Shown: positions 1 to 5,160 of the stretch, piece by piece
Position numbering within the stretch: position 1 is the stretch's first letter
How the letters are laid out: each line of letters begins with the position of its first letter
From: Chloroflexota bacterium
Lineage (GTDB): Bacteria > Chloroflexota > Dehalococcoidia > UBA2979
Direction: 5' to 3'
NCBI GenBank assembly: GCA_009843585.1
Contig: VYDC01000010.1
Span: 1,847 to 7,006 of the forward strand
Length of the DNA stretch: 5,160 nucleotides
Translations under genes and position numbers: made by a program
Notes under the pieces: model-generated
Told to the model about the DNA's origin: nothing
What the model saw: the letters and a program-made list of their open reading frames with translations, nothing else
The model's database searches: none

Positions 1-637
1 GCCCCCGGACGTCTGCGAGCGCCACGCCGCGCTCGCTCCACCGGACCCAGCGCCCCGCCCGCCACCGGCTCGCGTTCAGCTCCTCGCCGATCGCCGGGTC
101 GAGCGTGCCGGAGATGCGCGCGTTCTCGGCGGCGTCGCGCGGGAGCGGCCGTCCCTCCTCGTCGAACCAGCCGGGGCGCTCTGCGGAGCGCGCCTCCTCC
201 TCGGTGATGGCGCGCCCGAGCGCGACCGAGACGAGCGCGAGCCGCGCGACCCGTTCCGGGCGCGTGGCGGCGATCACGGTCGCCACGCATCCCCCGAGCG
301 AGTTGCCGACCAGGGTGGCCCGCCCGATCCCGAGGCCGTCGAGCGCCGAGAGCACGTCGGAGGCGCTCTGCTCGAGCGGGTAGCAGAAGCCCTCGGGCTC
401 GGTCGCCCGCGAGTCGCCGTGGCCGGCGAACTCGAGGGCCACCACGCGGCTGCGGGCGGCGAGCGCGGGCGCGACGTGCCGCCAGTCGGCGTTCCAGCCG
501 CCGAGCTTGTGCAGCAGGACGACCGGCTCGCGCTCCCCGGCGCCCGCCGCCGGGCCGAGCTCGGAGAAGGCGATCTCCCCGCCCGGGACCGCCACGCGGC
601 CCCTGCCCGTCCATCCACCCGCCGGCTGCTCCGTCAT
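1..637 (-). CDS. alpha/beta-hydrolase fold protein (3' end outside window)
   Basis: The first 212 residues are visible, read from an ATG at 637; the reading frame is still open at the left edge. The N-terminal half fits the alpha/beta-hydrolase fold: a strand VVLLH at 39-43 followed by the loop KLGGWNADWR (44-53), then the strand-3 loop EFAGHGDS (69-76), then the nucleophile elbow G-N-S-L-G-G (111-116), with Ser113 as predicted nucleophile. The catalytic Asp and His normally lie later and would be past the edge or in the unseen part. Members hydrolyse esters, lactones or C-C bonds in the cytoplasm, resembling 3-oxoadipate enol-lactonase-type enzymes, but the substrate cannot be assigned. No signal peptide is seen. 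The oxyanion-hole motif is HK-L-G-G rather than the usual HG-x-G. The gene starts 28 bases after the cupin stop behind a strong ribosome binding site, so it is probably cotranscribed with it. The fold is secure; the function is open. Confidence 0.88.
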   Translation of the reverse strand, partial: MTEQPAGGWTGRGRVAVPGGEIAFSELGPAAGAGEREPVVLLHKLGGWNADWRHVAPALAARSRVVALEFAGHGDSRATEPEGFCYPLEQSASDVLSALDGLGIGRATLVGNSLGGCVATVIAATRPERVARLALVSVALGRAITEEEARSAERPGWFDEEGRPLPRDAAENARISGTLDPAIGEELNASRWRAGRWVRWSERGVALADVRG

Positions 638-642
638 CGCCG

Positions 643-650
643 CCTCCTCC
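643..650 (-). promoter_or_regulatory. ribosome binding site of the alpha/beta hydrolase
   Basis: On the minus strand this reads GGAGGAGG, followed five bases later by the ATG at 637. It is a near-perfect anti-16S match and fixes the start of the hydrolase. It lies in the short gap after the cupin gene. Confidence 0.75.
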
Positions 651-665
651 GGCACGGCCCCGCCG

Positions 666-1028
666 CTACGGGTCGCTGGTCCCCTCGCGGCCGTAGGCGT
701 CCTCGAGCCGGACCACGTCGTCGAGGTGCGGGGTGCTCACCTCGAGCACGTCGCAGTCGCTCTCCGCCCGCAGCCGGTGCCGCACGCCCGGCGCCAGGTG
801 GTAGCTCTCCCCGGGGCCCAGCCGGCGCTCGCGGAGCCCCTCGCCCTCGTCGACGAGGAGCAGCAGCCGACCGCTCCGCACGTGGATCGTCTCGTCCTTC
901 TCCCGGTGGTACTGCAGGCTCAGCTGGTGACCGGCCTCGATGTGCAGGACCTTGCCGACGTAGTGCTCCGTGCGCGCCCAGATCAGCTCGTGGCCCCACG
1001 GCTTGGGGACGCGGCGCGGCAGCTCCAC
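666..1028 (-). CDS. small cupin, like the C-terminal domain of type II phosphomannose isomerase
   Basis: A 120-residue single-domain cupin starting at a GTG and ending in TAG. The N-terminal KPWGHELIWA (9-18), the core AGHQLSLQYHREKDETIHVRSG (32-53) and the tail DDVVRLEDAYGRE (103-115) match the layout of the isomerase domain of ManC/type II mannose-6-phosphate isomerase (PWG...LSLQxH...DDIVRFEDxYGR). Cupin motif 1 supplies His41 and Glu46, with Gln39 where the first His often is. Motif 2 runs from Gly73 to His84 with Ala79 in place of the usual Pro. Gln39, His41, Glu46 and His84 are therefore the likely metal ligands. There is no nucleotidyltransferase domain, so it is not a full ManC; the small size could mean a sugar-phosphate isomerase, another metal-dependent enzyme or a ligand-binding protein. 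It sits 31 bases after the acyl-CoA dehydrogenase. The family is confident; activity is unknown. Confidence 0.88.
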   Translation of the reverse strand: MELPRRVPKPWGHELIWARTEHYVGKVLHIEAGHQLSLQYHREKDETIHVRSGRLLLLVDEGEGLRERRLGPGESYHLAPGVRHRLRAESDCDVLEVSTPHLDDVVRLEDAYGREGTSDP

Positions 1029-1033
1029 CCCGG

Positions 1034-1040
1034 CCTCCTC
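1034..1040 (-). promoter_or_regulatory. ribosome binding site of the cupin gene
   Basis: The minus strand reads GAGGAGG, five bases before the GTG at 1028. This decides the GTG start, since no in-frame ATG offers a better one, and it falls in the 31-base gap after the acyl-CoA dehydrogenase stop. Confidence 0.7.
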
Positions 1041-1059
1041 TCCGGCCCGGCGTCCGCCT

Positions 1060-2277
1060 CTAGCCGCGTGGGAGGCCGAGCCCGCGCGTCGCGATGATGT
1101 TCCGCTGGATCTCGTTCGTTCCGCCGAAGATGGTGTAGACCACGCTGTGCACGTACTCCTGCGTGAAGAGGGCCCCCATCGGAGCGAGCGGATCGCCCTC
1201 GTCCCAGATCCCCCCGTAGAGGCCGAAGATCTTCGTGCCCGTGCGCGAGAGCTGCTGCCGGAGCTGCGAGTCGACGATCTTCGAGGTGGAGGCCTCGTAG
1301 TTGGGCACGGTGCCCGAGGCCTGCATCGAGACGATGCGCAGCGAGAAGTTGAAGAGCACCTCCGAGGCGACGTAGTGGTCGGCGACGGCGTCGCGGTGCG
1401 CCCGGGCGCGTTCCCGGTGGGGCGTTCCCGCCTCGGTCGAGAGGTAGTCGACCAGTTCCCGGATGCGCCGGCGGTTGAGCTCGGCGCCGGCGATGTTGGA
1501 GCGCTCGAAGTCGAGCAGGGTCATCGCGACGTACCAGCCGCGGTTCTCCTCCCCGATCAGCTGGTCGGCGGGGACGCGCACGTCCTCGTAGAAGGTCTCG
1601 TTGGTCGCGTGCTCCCACCCCATCGAGTCGATGCGGCGCACGTCGATCCCCGGCGTCCGCTCGTCCATCACTAGGAAGGAGATGCCGCGGTGCTTCGGCG
1701 CCTGGGGGTCGGTGCGGAAGAGCCCGAAGATCCAGTTCGACTTGTGCGCCCGGGAGGTCCAGAGCTTCTCGCCGTTGATGACGTACTCGTCGCCGTCGCG
1801 ATCGGCGCGCGCCTGCAGCCCCGCCAGGTCGGATCCGGCGCCCGGCTCGGAGAAGCCCTGCGCCCAGAGCATCTCGCCCGAGAGCGTCGGCTCCAGGAAG
1901 CGCCGCTTCTGCTCGTCGCTCCCGTGCAGCAGGATCGTCGGCCCGAGCATCGAGACGCCCTGCCCGCCGACGGGCGGGGCGCCGGCGCGCGCCATCTCCT
2001 GGTTGAAGATGAAGTGCTCCACGGTGGAGAGGCCGGCGCCGCCGTACTCGCGCGGCCAGTGCGGCGCGACCCAGCCGCGCTCCTGCAGCGCCTCCATCCA
2101 CTCGCGCGCGGCCGCGCGCGCCACCTCCGTGCCGAGCACGAACTCCGCCTGCCAGTCGCCGGTCTCGAGTCCCACCGGCTCGCCGTGATCGCGGAAGTAG
2201 CCGGGGAGCCGGCCGTCGATGAACGCCCGGACCTCCTCGCGGAACGCCGCCTGCTCCGGCGTGTCGCCCCACTCCAT
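1060..2277 (-). CDS. acyl-CoA dehydrogenase (FadE-type)
   Basis: A complete 405-residue flavoprotein that should oxidise an acyl-CoA to the 2,3-enoyl-CoA in the cytoplasm, passing electrons to an electron-transfer flavoprotein. The start DTPEQAAFREEVRAFI (5-20) is typical of the family N-terminus. The helical N-domain runs to about 130; the beta domain carries WAQGFSEPGAGSDLAGL (138-154) and INGEKLWTS (167-175), the FAD and substrate-loop motifs. The C-terminal helical domain ends in FGGTNEIQRNIIATRGLGLPRG (384-405). The position of the MCAD-type catalytic Glu (YEGT) is Gly385. Glu258 in DFERSNIAG aligns with the helix-G Glu of isovaleryl-CoA dehydrogenase and is the likely base. The usual RxxFG motif and the QxxGGxG motif are not recognisable, as in the divergent FadE proteins of actinobacteria. 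It lies 76 bases after the amidase. Chain length and CoA substrate cannot be read; steroid side chains, branched acids or aromatics-derived acids are all possible. Confidence 0.95.
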   Translation of the reverse strand: MEWGDTPEQAAFREEVRAFIDGRLPGYFRDHGEPVGLETGDWQAEFVLGTEVARAAAREWMEALQERGWVAPHWPREYGGAGLSTVEHFIFNQEMARAGAPPVGGQGVSMLGPTILLHGSDEQKRRFLEPTLSGEMLWAQGFSEPGAGSDLAGLQARADRDGDEYVINGEKLWTSRAHKSNWIFGLFRTDPQAPKHRGISFLVMDERTPGIDVRRIDSMGWEHATNETFYEDVRVPADQLIGEENRGWYVAMTLLDFERSNIAGAELNRRRIRELVDYLSTEAGTPHRERARAHRDAVADHYVASEVLFNFSLRIVSMQASGTVPNYEASTSKIVDSQLRQQLSRTGTKIFGLYGGIWDEGDPLAPMGALFTQEYVHSVVYTIFGGTNEIQRNIIATRGLGLPRG

Positions 2278-2282
2278 CTGCG

Positions 2283-2289
2283 CCCCCTC
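2283..2289 (-). promoter_or_regulatory. ribosome binding site of the acyl-CoA dehydrogenase
   Basis: The minus strand reads GAGGGGG, five bases before the ATG at 2277. It is a less perfect match than those of the two downstream genes but supports this ATG, which also gives the canonical family N-terminus. Confidence 0.55.
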
Positions 2290-2296
2290 ACGGCCC

Positions 2297-2326
2297 CGCG
2301 GCCGACTCTACCCGAGCGCGGCCGCG
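2297..2326. other. possible hairpin between amidase and acyl-CoA dehydrogenase genes
   Basis: CGCGGCCG (2297-2304) and its reverse complement CGGCCGCG (2319-2326) could form an eight-pair all-GC stem with a 14-base loop. It is in the 76-base gap between the amidase stop and the next start. There is no U-tract after it in the transcript, so it is not a normal intrinsic terminator. In DNA this GC-rich such pairs arise easily by chance; at most it might be an attenuating or mRNA-end-protecting structure. Confidence 0.2.
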
Positions 2327-2353
2327 CGCGGGAGCCGGGGGCGCCCTCGGCGC

Positions 2354-3796
2354 TCAGGGGAGCGGGGGGAGCGCCCGGTGCCAGTCGGTGCGCCGCTGGA
2401 ACGAGTCGGCGACGCGCACGACGGTGGCCTCCTCGAAGGGCCGGGCGGCGACGTGGAGCGAGAGCGGGAGCCCGGAGGCGCCCGGCCCCATCGGCACGGC
2501 GATCGCCGGGAAGCCGACGGCGTTCCAGAAGCCGGCGAAGATCGGAAGCCGCCCGAAGCTCAGGTGGTCGAGGCCCGACAGCGGCGGCGCCGAGGCACCG
2601 GCCGTCGGCGTCACGACGGCGTCCACGCGCCCCAGCATCGCCGCCACCTCCCCGCGCGCCCAGGCGCGCACCCGCTGCGCCTGCACGTAGTCGGCCGCGG
2701 AGAGCAGCAGCCCCGCCGCCAGCACCTTCGCCGTGTGCACCCCGTAGTCGCCCCACCGCCGGCGGAGCCACGGCAGGTGGTAGGCCGAGGCCTCCGCGCG
2801 CAGGGAGAGCGCGCCGGACTGGCGCACCACCTCGTAGCGGGGGAGCTCCACCGCGACGATCTCGGCGCCGGCCCCGGAGAGCTCCTCCACCGCCGCCTCG
2901 AAGCGCGCGGCGAGCTCCGGGTCGGAGCCGGGGCGATCCAGGCAGCTGGCGCGGTCGACGCCGAGCCGGAGCCCGGCGAGCGAGCCGGCCCCATCCGGGA
3001 GGGCCCCGTCCGGGAGGTAGTCGGGCACCGGCTCCCCGGCCGATGCCGGGTCGCCCTCGTCCGGCCCGGCGATCGCCTGGAGCAGGTGGGCGCAGCAGCG
3101 CGCCGTCCGCGCGATGGGCCCCACGGTGTCGAGCGAGTAGGCGAGGGGGACGACCCCCGATCGCGGCACGCGCCCGTAGGTCGGCTTGAGCCCGCTCACC
3201 CCGCAGAGGGCGGCGGGGATCCGGATCGACCCCCCGGTGTCGCTGCCGAGCCCGCCGAGCATGAGCGAGGCCGCGACGCCGGCGCCGGTCCCCGAGCTCG
3301 ATCCGCCGGCCCAGCGGGAGGTGTCCCAGGGGTTGCGCGCGACGGGGAAGGGCCGCTGCGGGTCGGGCATCCCGATGGCGAACTCCATCGTCGAGGTGGT
3401 GCCGAGGACGACGGCGCCGGCCCGGCGGAGCCTGGAGACGACGGGGGCGTCCCGGGAGCCCTCCCAGTCGGGCGAGCGCTCGCGCTCGAAGACCAGGCTC
3501 CCCGCCGCCGTCGGCGCGCCCCGCGTCGCGATGATGTCCTTCACGCCGAGCGGGATGCCGTGGAGCGGGCCCCGGTCCCGGCCGGATGCGAGCTCGGAGT
3601 CGGCGCGCGCCGCCTCCTCGAGCGCGCGCTCGTCGAGCCGCTGCTGGTAGACGCCGAGCCTCTCGTCGAGCCCATCGGCGCGGCGCAGCAGCGCGCGCGT
3701 CAGCTCGAGCGAGGTGAGGCGTCCGGAGCGCAGCGCCTCCCCCGCCTCCTCGATGCCGGGCGGGATCGCCCGGGCGCCGCCTTCAGGCGCCGTCAC
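2354..3796 (-). CDS. amidase-signature family hydrolase, AtzE/GatA-like
   Basis: A complete 480-residue amidase-signature enzyme, usual length for the family, hydrolysing a C-N amide bond in the cytoplasm. The Ser-cisSer-Lys triad is intact: Lys86 in GIPLGVKDI, Ser166 as the cis-Ser in WAGGSSSGTG (162-171) and the nucleophile Ser190 in GSDTGGSIRIPAA (184-196). The 24-residue spacing between the two serines equals that between Ser217 and Ser241 of fatty acid amide hydrolase. The segment GLKPTYGRVPRSGVVPLAYSLDTVGPIART (202-231) and the C-terminal FWNAVGFPAIAVPMG (423-437) are also typical. There is no GatB here, so a role in tRNA amidotransfer is unlikely. The GTG start overlaps the stop of a GatC/AtzG-like small gene and has only a weak ribosome binding site, so translation is probably coupled. 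Best reading: catalytic subunit of a two-subunit amidase; possible substrates include carbamoylated or ureido acids, amides or peptidomimetic nitriles' amide products, none demonstrated by sequence. Confidence 0.95.
   Translation of the reverse strand: MTAPEGGARAIPPGIEEAGEALRSGRLTSLELTRALLRRADGLDERLGVYQQRLDERALEEAARADSELASGRDRGPLHGIPLGVKDIIATRGAPTAAGSLVFERERSPDWEGSRDAPVVSRLRRAGAVVLGTTSTMEFAIGMPDPQRPFPVARNPWDTSRWAGGSSSGTGAGVAASLMLGGLGSDTGGSIRIPAALCGVSGLKPTYGRVPRSGVVPLAYSLDTVGPIARTARCCAHLLQAIAGPDEGDPASAGEPVPDYLPDGALPDGAGSLAGLRLGVDRASCLDRPGSDPELAARFEAAVEELSGAGAEIVAVELPRYEVVRQSGALSLRAEASAYHLPWLRRRWGDYGVHTAKVLAAGLLLSAADYVQAQRVRAWARGEVAAMLGRVDAVVTPTAGASAPPLSGLDHLSFGRLPIFAGFWNAVGFPAIAVPMGPGASGLPLSLHVAARPFEEATVVRVADSFQRRTDWHRALPPLP
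3793..3796 (-). promoter_or_regulatory. GTGA stop-start overlap for translational coupling
   Basis: On the minus strand the four bases GTGA hold both the GTG start of the amidase and the TGA stop of the preceding small gene. The sequence just upstream (…GGGACGCCGGG) lacks a GGAGG-like site. Ribosomes finishing the small subunit can restart on the amidase, which would keep the two proteins at matching levels. Confidence 0.75.
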
Positions 3797-4011
3797 CCCG
3801 GCGTCCCGTCGCCGGCTGGGGGAGGCTCGAGGGGGGAGTAGAGGAGCGCCGGCTCCTGGGAGAGCGCCTCCGGGATGTCGAGCGAGTCGGCGGCCGCGCG
3901 GAGCTGGGAGTACATCTCGACGAGCGCCTCGACCTCGGCCTCATCGAGCTCGAGGCCGGCCGCCCGGAGCATCGTCGCGACCGTCTCTCGCGCGTCGCTG
4001 CGCTCGCCCAT
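3793..4011 (-). CDS. AtzG/GatC-like small subunit of the amidase
   Basis: A 72-residue protein from an ATG at 4011 to TGA. Two predicted helices (about 5-19 and 24-44: ARETVATMLRAAGL and DEAEVEALVEMYSQLRAAADSL) are followed by DIPEALSQEPALLYSP (45-60) and a Pro/Gly-rich tail (61-72). This matches the pattern of AtzG-like (DUF4089) proteins: a helical hairpin, then a fpl..EPAlvF segment. AtzG, a GatC-like protein, is the partner of the amidase AtzE in the cyanuric acid pathway, and GatC wraps around GatA in the tRNA amidotransferase. The four-base overlap with the amidase gene makes a complex of the two likely. It is at the short end of the GatC range (around 95 residues) and close to AtzG (around 68). 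It has no catalytic residues, so its job would be folding or stability of the amidase. The recognition is by pattern only; it could also be an unrelated small protein. Confidence 0.75.
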   Translation of the reverse strand: MGERSDARETVATMLRAAGLELDEAEVEALVEMYSQLRAAADSLDIPEALSQEPALLYSPLEPPPAGDGTPG

Positions 4012-4018
4012 CGCCTCG

Positions 4019-4023
4019 CTCCC
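4019..4023 (-). promoter_or_regulatory. probable ribosome binding site of the AtzG-like gene
   Basis: The minus strand reads GGGAG, seven bases before the ATG at 4011. A GAGG lies closer (4014-4017) but only two bases from the start, too near to serve. The match is moderate. Confidence 0.45.
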
Positions 4024-4070
4024 GTCCCGAAGGCGCGGCCCCCTGCGGCGCCCTAGTCGTCGCCGCGCTC

Positions 4071-4091
4071 GGGCGGGGGCGGGGGGGAGGG
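4071..4091 (+). other. four-run G-tract, candidate G-quadruplex with one-base loops
   Basis: On the plus strand there are four runs of guanine: 3 bases at 4071-4073, 5 at 4075-4079, 7 at 4081-4087 and 3 at 4089-4091, separated by single bases C, C and A. This fits the canonical G-quadruplex pattern with the shortest possible loops, generally a very stable arrangement. It lies in the 137-base gap (4012-4148) between the Ldh-family gene and the amidase pair. For the minus-strand genes the G-rich strand is the template, so a quadruplex would act on DNA, while the transcript would be C-rich. The rest of the gap shows no recognisable promoter, terminator or RNA gene. Confidence 0.5.
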
Positions 4092-4148
4092 CGAGCCCAC
4101 ACCGAGCGGCCCGAAGAGGGGCAGGCGCCAGGCGGGGCCGCGGCCGCC

Positions 4149-5160
4149 CTACGGCGCTTCCGCCGGGAGCGCGACGGCGGCCCGCAGGGCGGCCTCCTCC
4201 AGCTGCGCCCAGGTCTCCTCGTCGAGCGCGATCCCCGAGGCGCGTTCCGCGCGCGCCAGGCGCTCCGGCTCGCCGGGGAGGAGCACGCCGGGGGAGCCCT
4301 CCCGGAAGGGCGGACCCGAGACCTCCCGCGCGAGTCCGCCGAGCGCCGCCTCGAAGGCGGCGCGGCCGGAGAAGCGCTCCGGCTCGAGCGCCATCACGAA
4401 GAGCGCGTTCCGGCCCCGTCCGCCCGCGGGGCGCGTCGTGCCGGCCGGGGAGAGCGCGCCGGCGAGCCCCTCGACGACGAGCGCCAGGCCGAAGCCCTTG
4501 TGGCCGGCCTCCCCGCCGAGCGGGAGCAGCGCGCCCGGCGGCGAGGTGTAGAGGGCGGCGGGGTCGGTCGTCGGCCGCCCGGCGGCGTCGAGCAGGTAGC
4601 CCTCCGGCAGCTCCCGTCCGGCGTTGCGCGCGACGCGCACCTTCCCCTCCGCGGCGACCGAGGTCGCCATGTCGAGCACCAGAGGGGCCTCCGGGTCGTC
4701 GGTCGGGAGGCCGAACGCCATCGGGTCGGTCGCGAGCCGCGCGCCGGCGCCGCCGAAGGGGGCGACGCGGGGCGAGCCGCCGTGGCCGTTCGCCATCACG
4801 ATCCCGATGAGCCCGAGCCGGGCCGCCTGCTCGACGTAGGCGCCGAGCCTCCCCGCGTGCGCCGAGCGGTGCGCGACCACGACCGAGACGCCGCGCTCGC
4901 GGGCGCGCTCGCAGGCGAGCTCCATGGCGCGCGAGGCGACCACCTGGCCGAAGTTCCAGCCGCCGTCCAGGAGGGCCGTGACGCCGTCGTCGCGCTCCAG
5001 GCGGAGCGGGGCGCCCGGCACGGTGCGTCCCTCGGAGACGGCGCGCAGGTATCCCGGCGCGCGTACCACGCCGTGCGAGTCGTGCCCTGAGAGGTTGGCG
5101 TCGACCAGGTGCCGGGCGACGGCGGCGGCGTCGGCGAGCGGCGCGCCGGCCGCCTCAAAG
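4149..5160 (-). CDS. malate/L-lactate dehydrogenase (Ldh)-family oxidoreductase (5' end outside window)
   Basis: 336 residues are visible, open at the right edge and ending in TAG. The family is usually around 330-360 residues, so probably only some 10-20 N-terminal residues are missing. An internal GTG at 5069 should not be taken as the start, because homologous sequence FEAAG...ANLSGHDSHG continues upstream of it. Visible marks (counting from the first visible residue): SGHDSHGVVR (24-33) with the conserved Ser28-His29 and Arg33 that correspond to the Ser-His-Arg implicated in catalysis in this family; SAHAGRLGAYVEQAARLGLIGI (99-120); RLATDPMAFGLP (141-152); PLVLDMATSVAAEGKV (159-174); and GHKGFGLALVVEGLAGAL (219-236). 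The family has its own NAD(P)-binding fold, not the classical Rossmann one, and reduces 2-oxo acids or cyclic imines, or oxidises ureidoglycolate (AllD). Which one applies cannot be read. It precedes the amidase pair by 137 bases and may be in the same transcript. Confidence 0.93.
   Translation of the reverse strand, partial: FEAAGAPLADAAAVARHLVDANLSGHDSHGVVRAPGYLRAVSEGRTVPGAPLRLERDDGVTALLDGGWNFGQVVASRAMELACERARERGVSVVVAHRSAHAGRLGAYVEQAARLGLIGIVMANGHGGSPRVAPFGGAGARLATDPMAFGLPTDDPEAPLVLDMATSVAAEGKVRVARNAGRELPEGYLLDAAGRPTTDPAALYTSPPGALLPLGGEAGHKGFGLALVVEGLAGALSPAGTTRPAGGRGRNALFVMALEPERFSGRAAFEAALGGLAREVSGPPFREGSPGVLLPGEPERLARAERASGIALDEETWAQLEEAALRAAVALPAEAP

Noticed and set aside
1085..3537. 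A 16-base direct repeat, CGCGTCGCGATGATGT, at 1085-1100 and 3522-3537
   Set aside because: Both copies encode the same short peptide IIATR(G) in frame, in the acyl-CoA dehydrogenase and in the amidase. Shared codons for a common peptide explain it; no flanking similarity or mobile-element structure is seen.
2354..3796. Assignment of the amidase as GatA of the tRNA-dependent amidotransferase
   Set aside because: No gatB is present on either side and the small partner is shorter and more AtzG-like than GatC. The surrounding genes look catabolic.
2219..3841. Long open frame on the plus strand (540 codons) opposite the amidase gene, and similar plus-strand frames at 419-1097, 970-1674, 1690-3189 and 3714-5090
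   Set aside because: Their translations are Arg/Ala/Gly/Pro-rich with no recognisable domain, and each lies opposite a minus-strand gene with clear family motifs. They are what GC-rich codon use produces on the other strand.
4136..4145. Palindrome GGCCGCGGCC just after the Ldh-family stop, as a possible terminator or operator
   Set aside because: It has no loop and no U-tract, and such self-complementary GC strings are expected by chance in this composition.
4149..5069. GTG at 5069 as the start of the Ldh-family gene
   Set aside because: The same frame continues upstream to the window edge and encodes the conserved family segment ending in SGHDSHG, so the true start lies outside.
1..5160. 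CRISPR arrays, tRNA or rRNA genes, insertion sequences, phage genes
   Set aside because: No spaced repeats, no cloverleaf or rRNA sequence, and no transposase, integrase or phage protein in any frame.

Overview
The window is a very GC-rich stretch of bacterial DNA, roughly three-quarters G+C by eye. Every gene I can support lies on the minus strand, so transcription runs from right to left. Tight packing, ATG and GTG starts, and purine-rich ribosome binding sites all point to a bacterium. The composition and the kind of acyl-CoA dehydrogenase would suit a soil or environmental actinomycete, myxobacterium-like or related high-GC lineage. The sequence alone does not settle the phylum, and nothing in it looks phage-, IS- or plasmid-derived.

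Layout in transcription order: (1) a malate/L-lactate dehydrogenase (Ldh)-family NAD(P)-dependent oxidoreductase, its first few residues cut off by the right edge (5160-4149); (2) a 137-base gap holding a compact four-run G-tract (4071-4091); (3) a 72-residue AtzG/GatC-like small protein (4011-3793); (4) an amidase-signature hydrolase (3796-2354), whose GTG start overlaps the stop of the small gene by four bases; (5) an acyl-CoA dehydrogenase (2277-1060); (6) a small stand-alone cupin resembling the C-terminal domain of type II phosphomannose isomerase (1028-666); (7) an alpha/beta hydrolase (637 to beyond the left edge). The gaps after the first are -4, 76, 31 and 28 bases, so genes 3 to 7 look like one operon. 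The dehydrogenase upstream may belong to it or be a separate unit.

The strongest functional unit is the small protein plus the amidase, which together look like a two-subunit amidase of the AtzE-AtzG type. The rest reads like a catabolic cluster: an oxidoreductase for a 2-oxo acid, imine or ureido acid, a C-N hydrolase, a flavin acyl-CoA dehydrogenase and a second hydrolase. The substrate cannot be read from the sequence. The points most worth a second look are the two-subunit amidase, the acyl-CoA dehydrogenase with displaced catalytic Glu and altered FAD-contact motifs, the single-nucleotide-loop G-quadruplex candidate, and the HK-for-HG change in the terminal hydrolase. I found no clearly novel defence or mobile system here.
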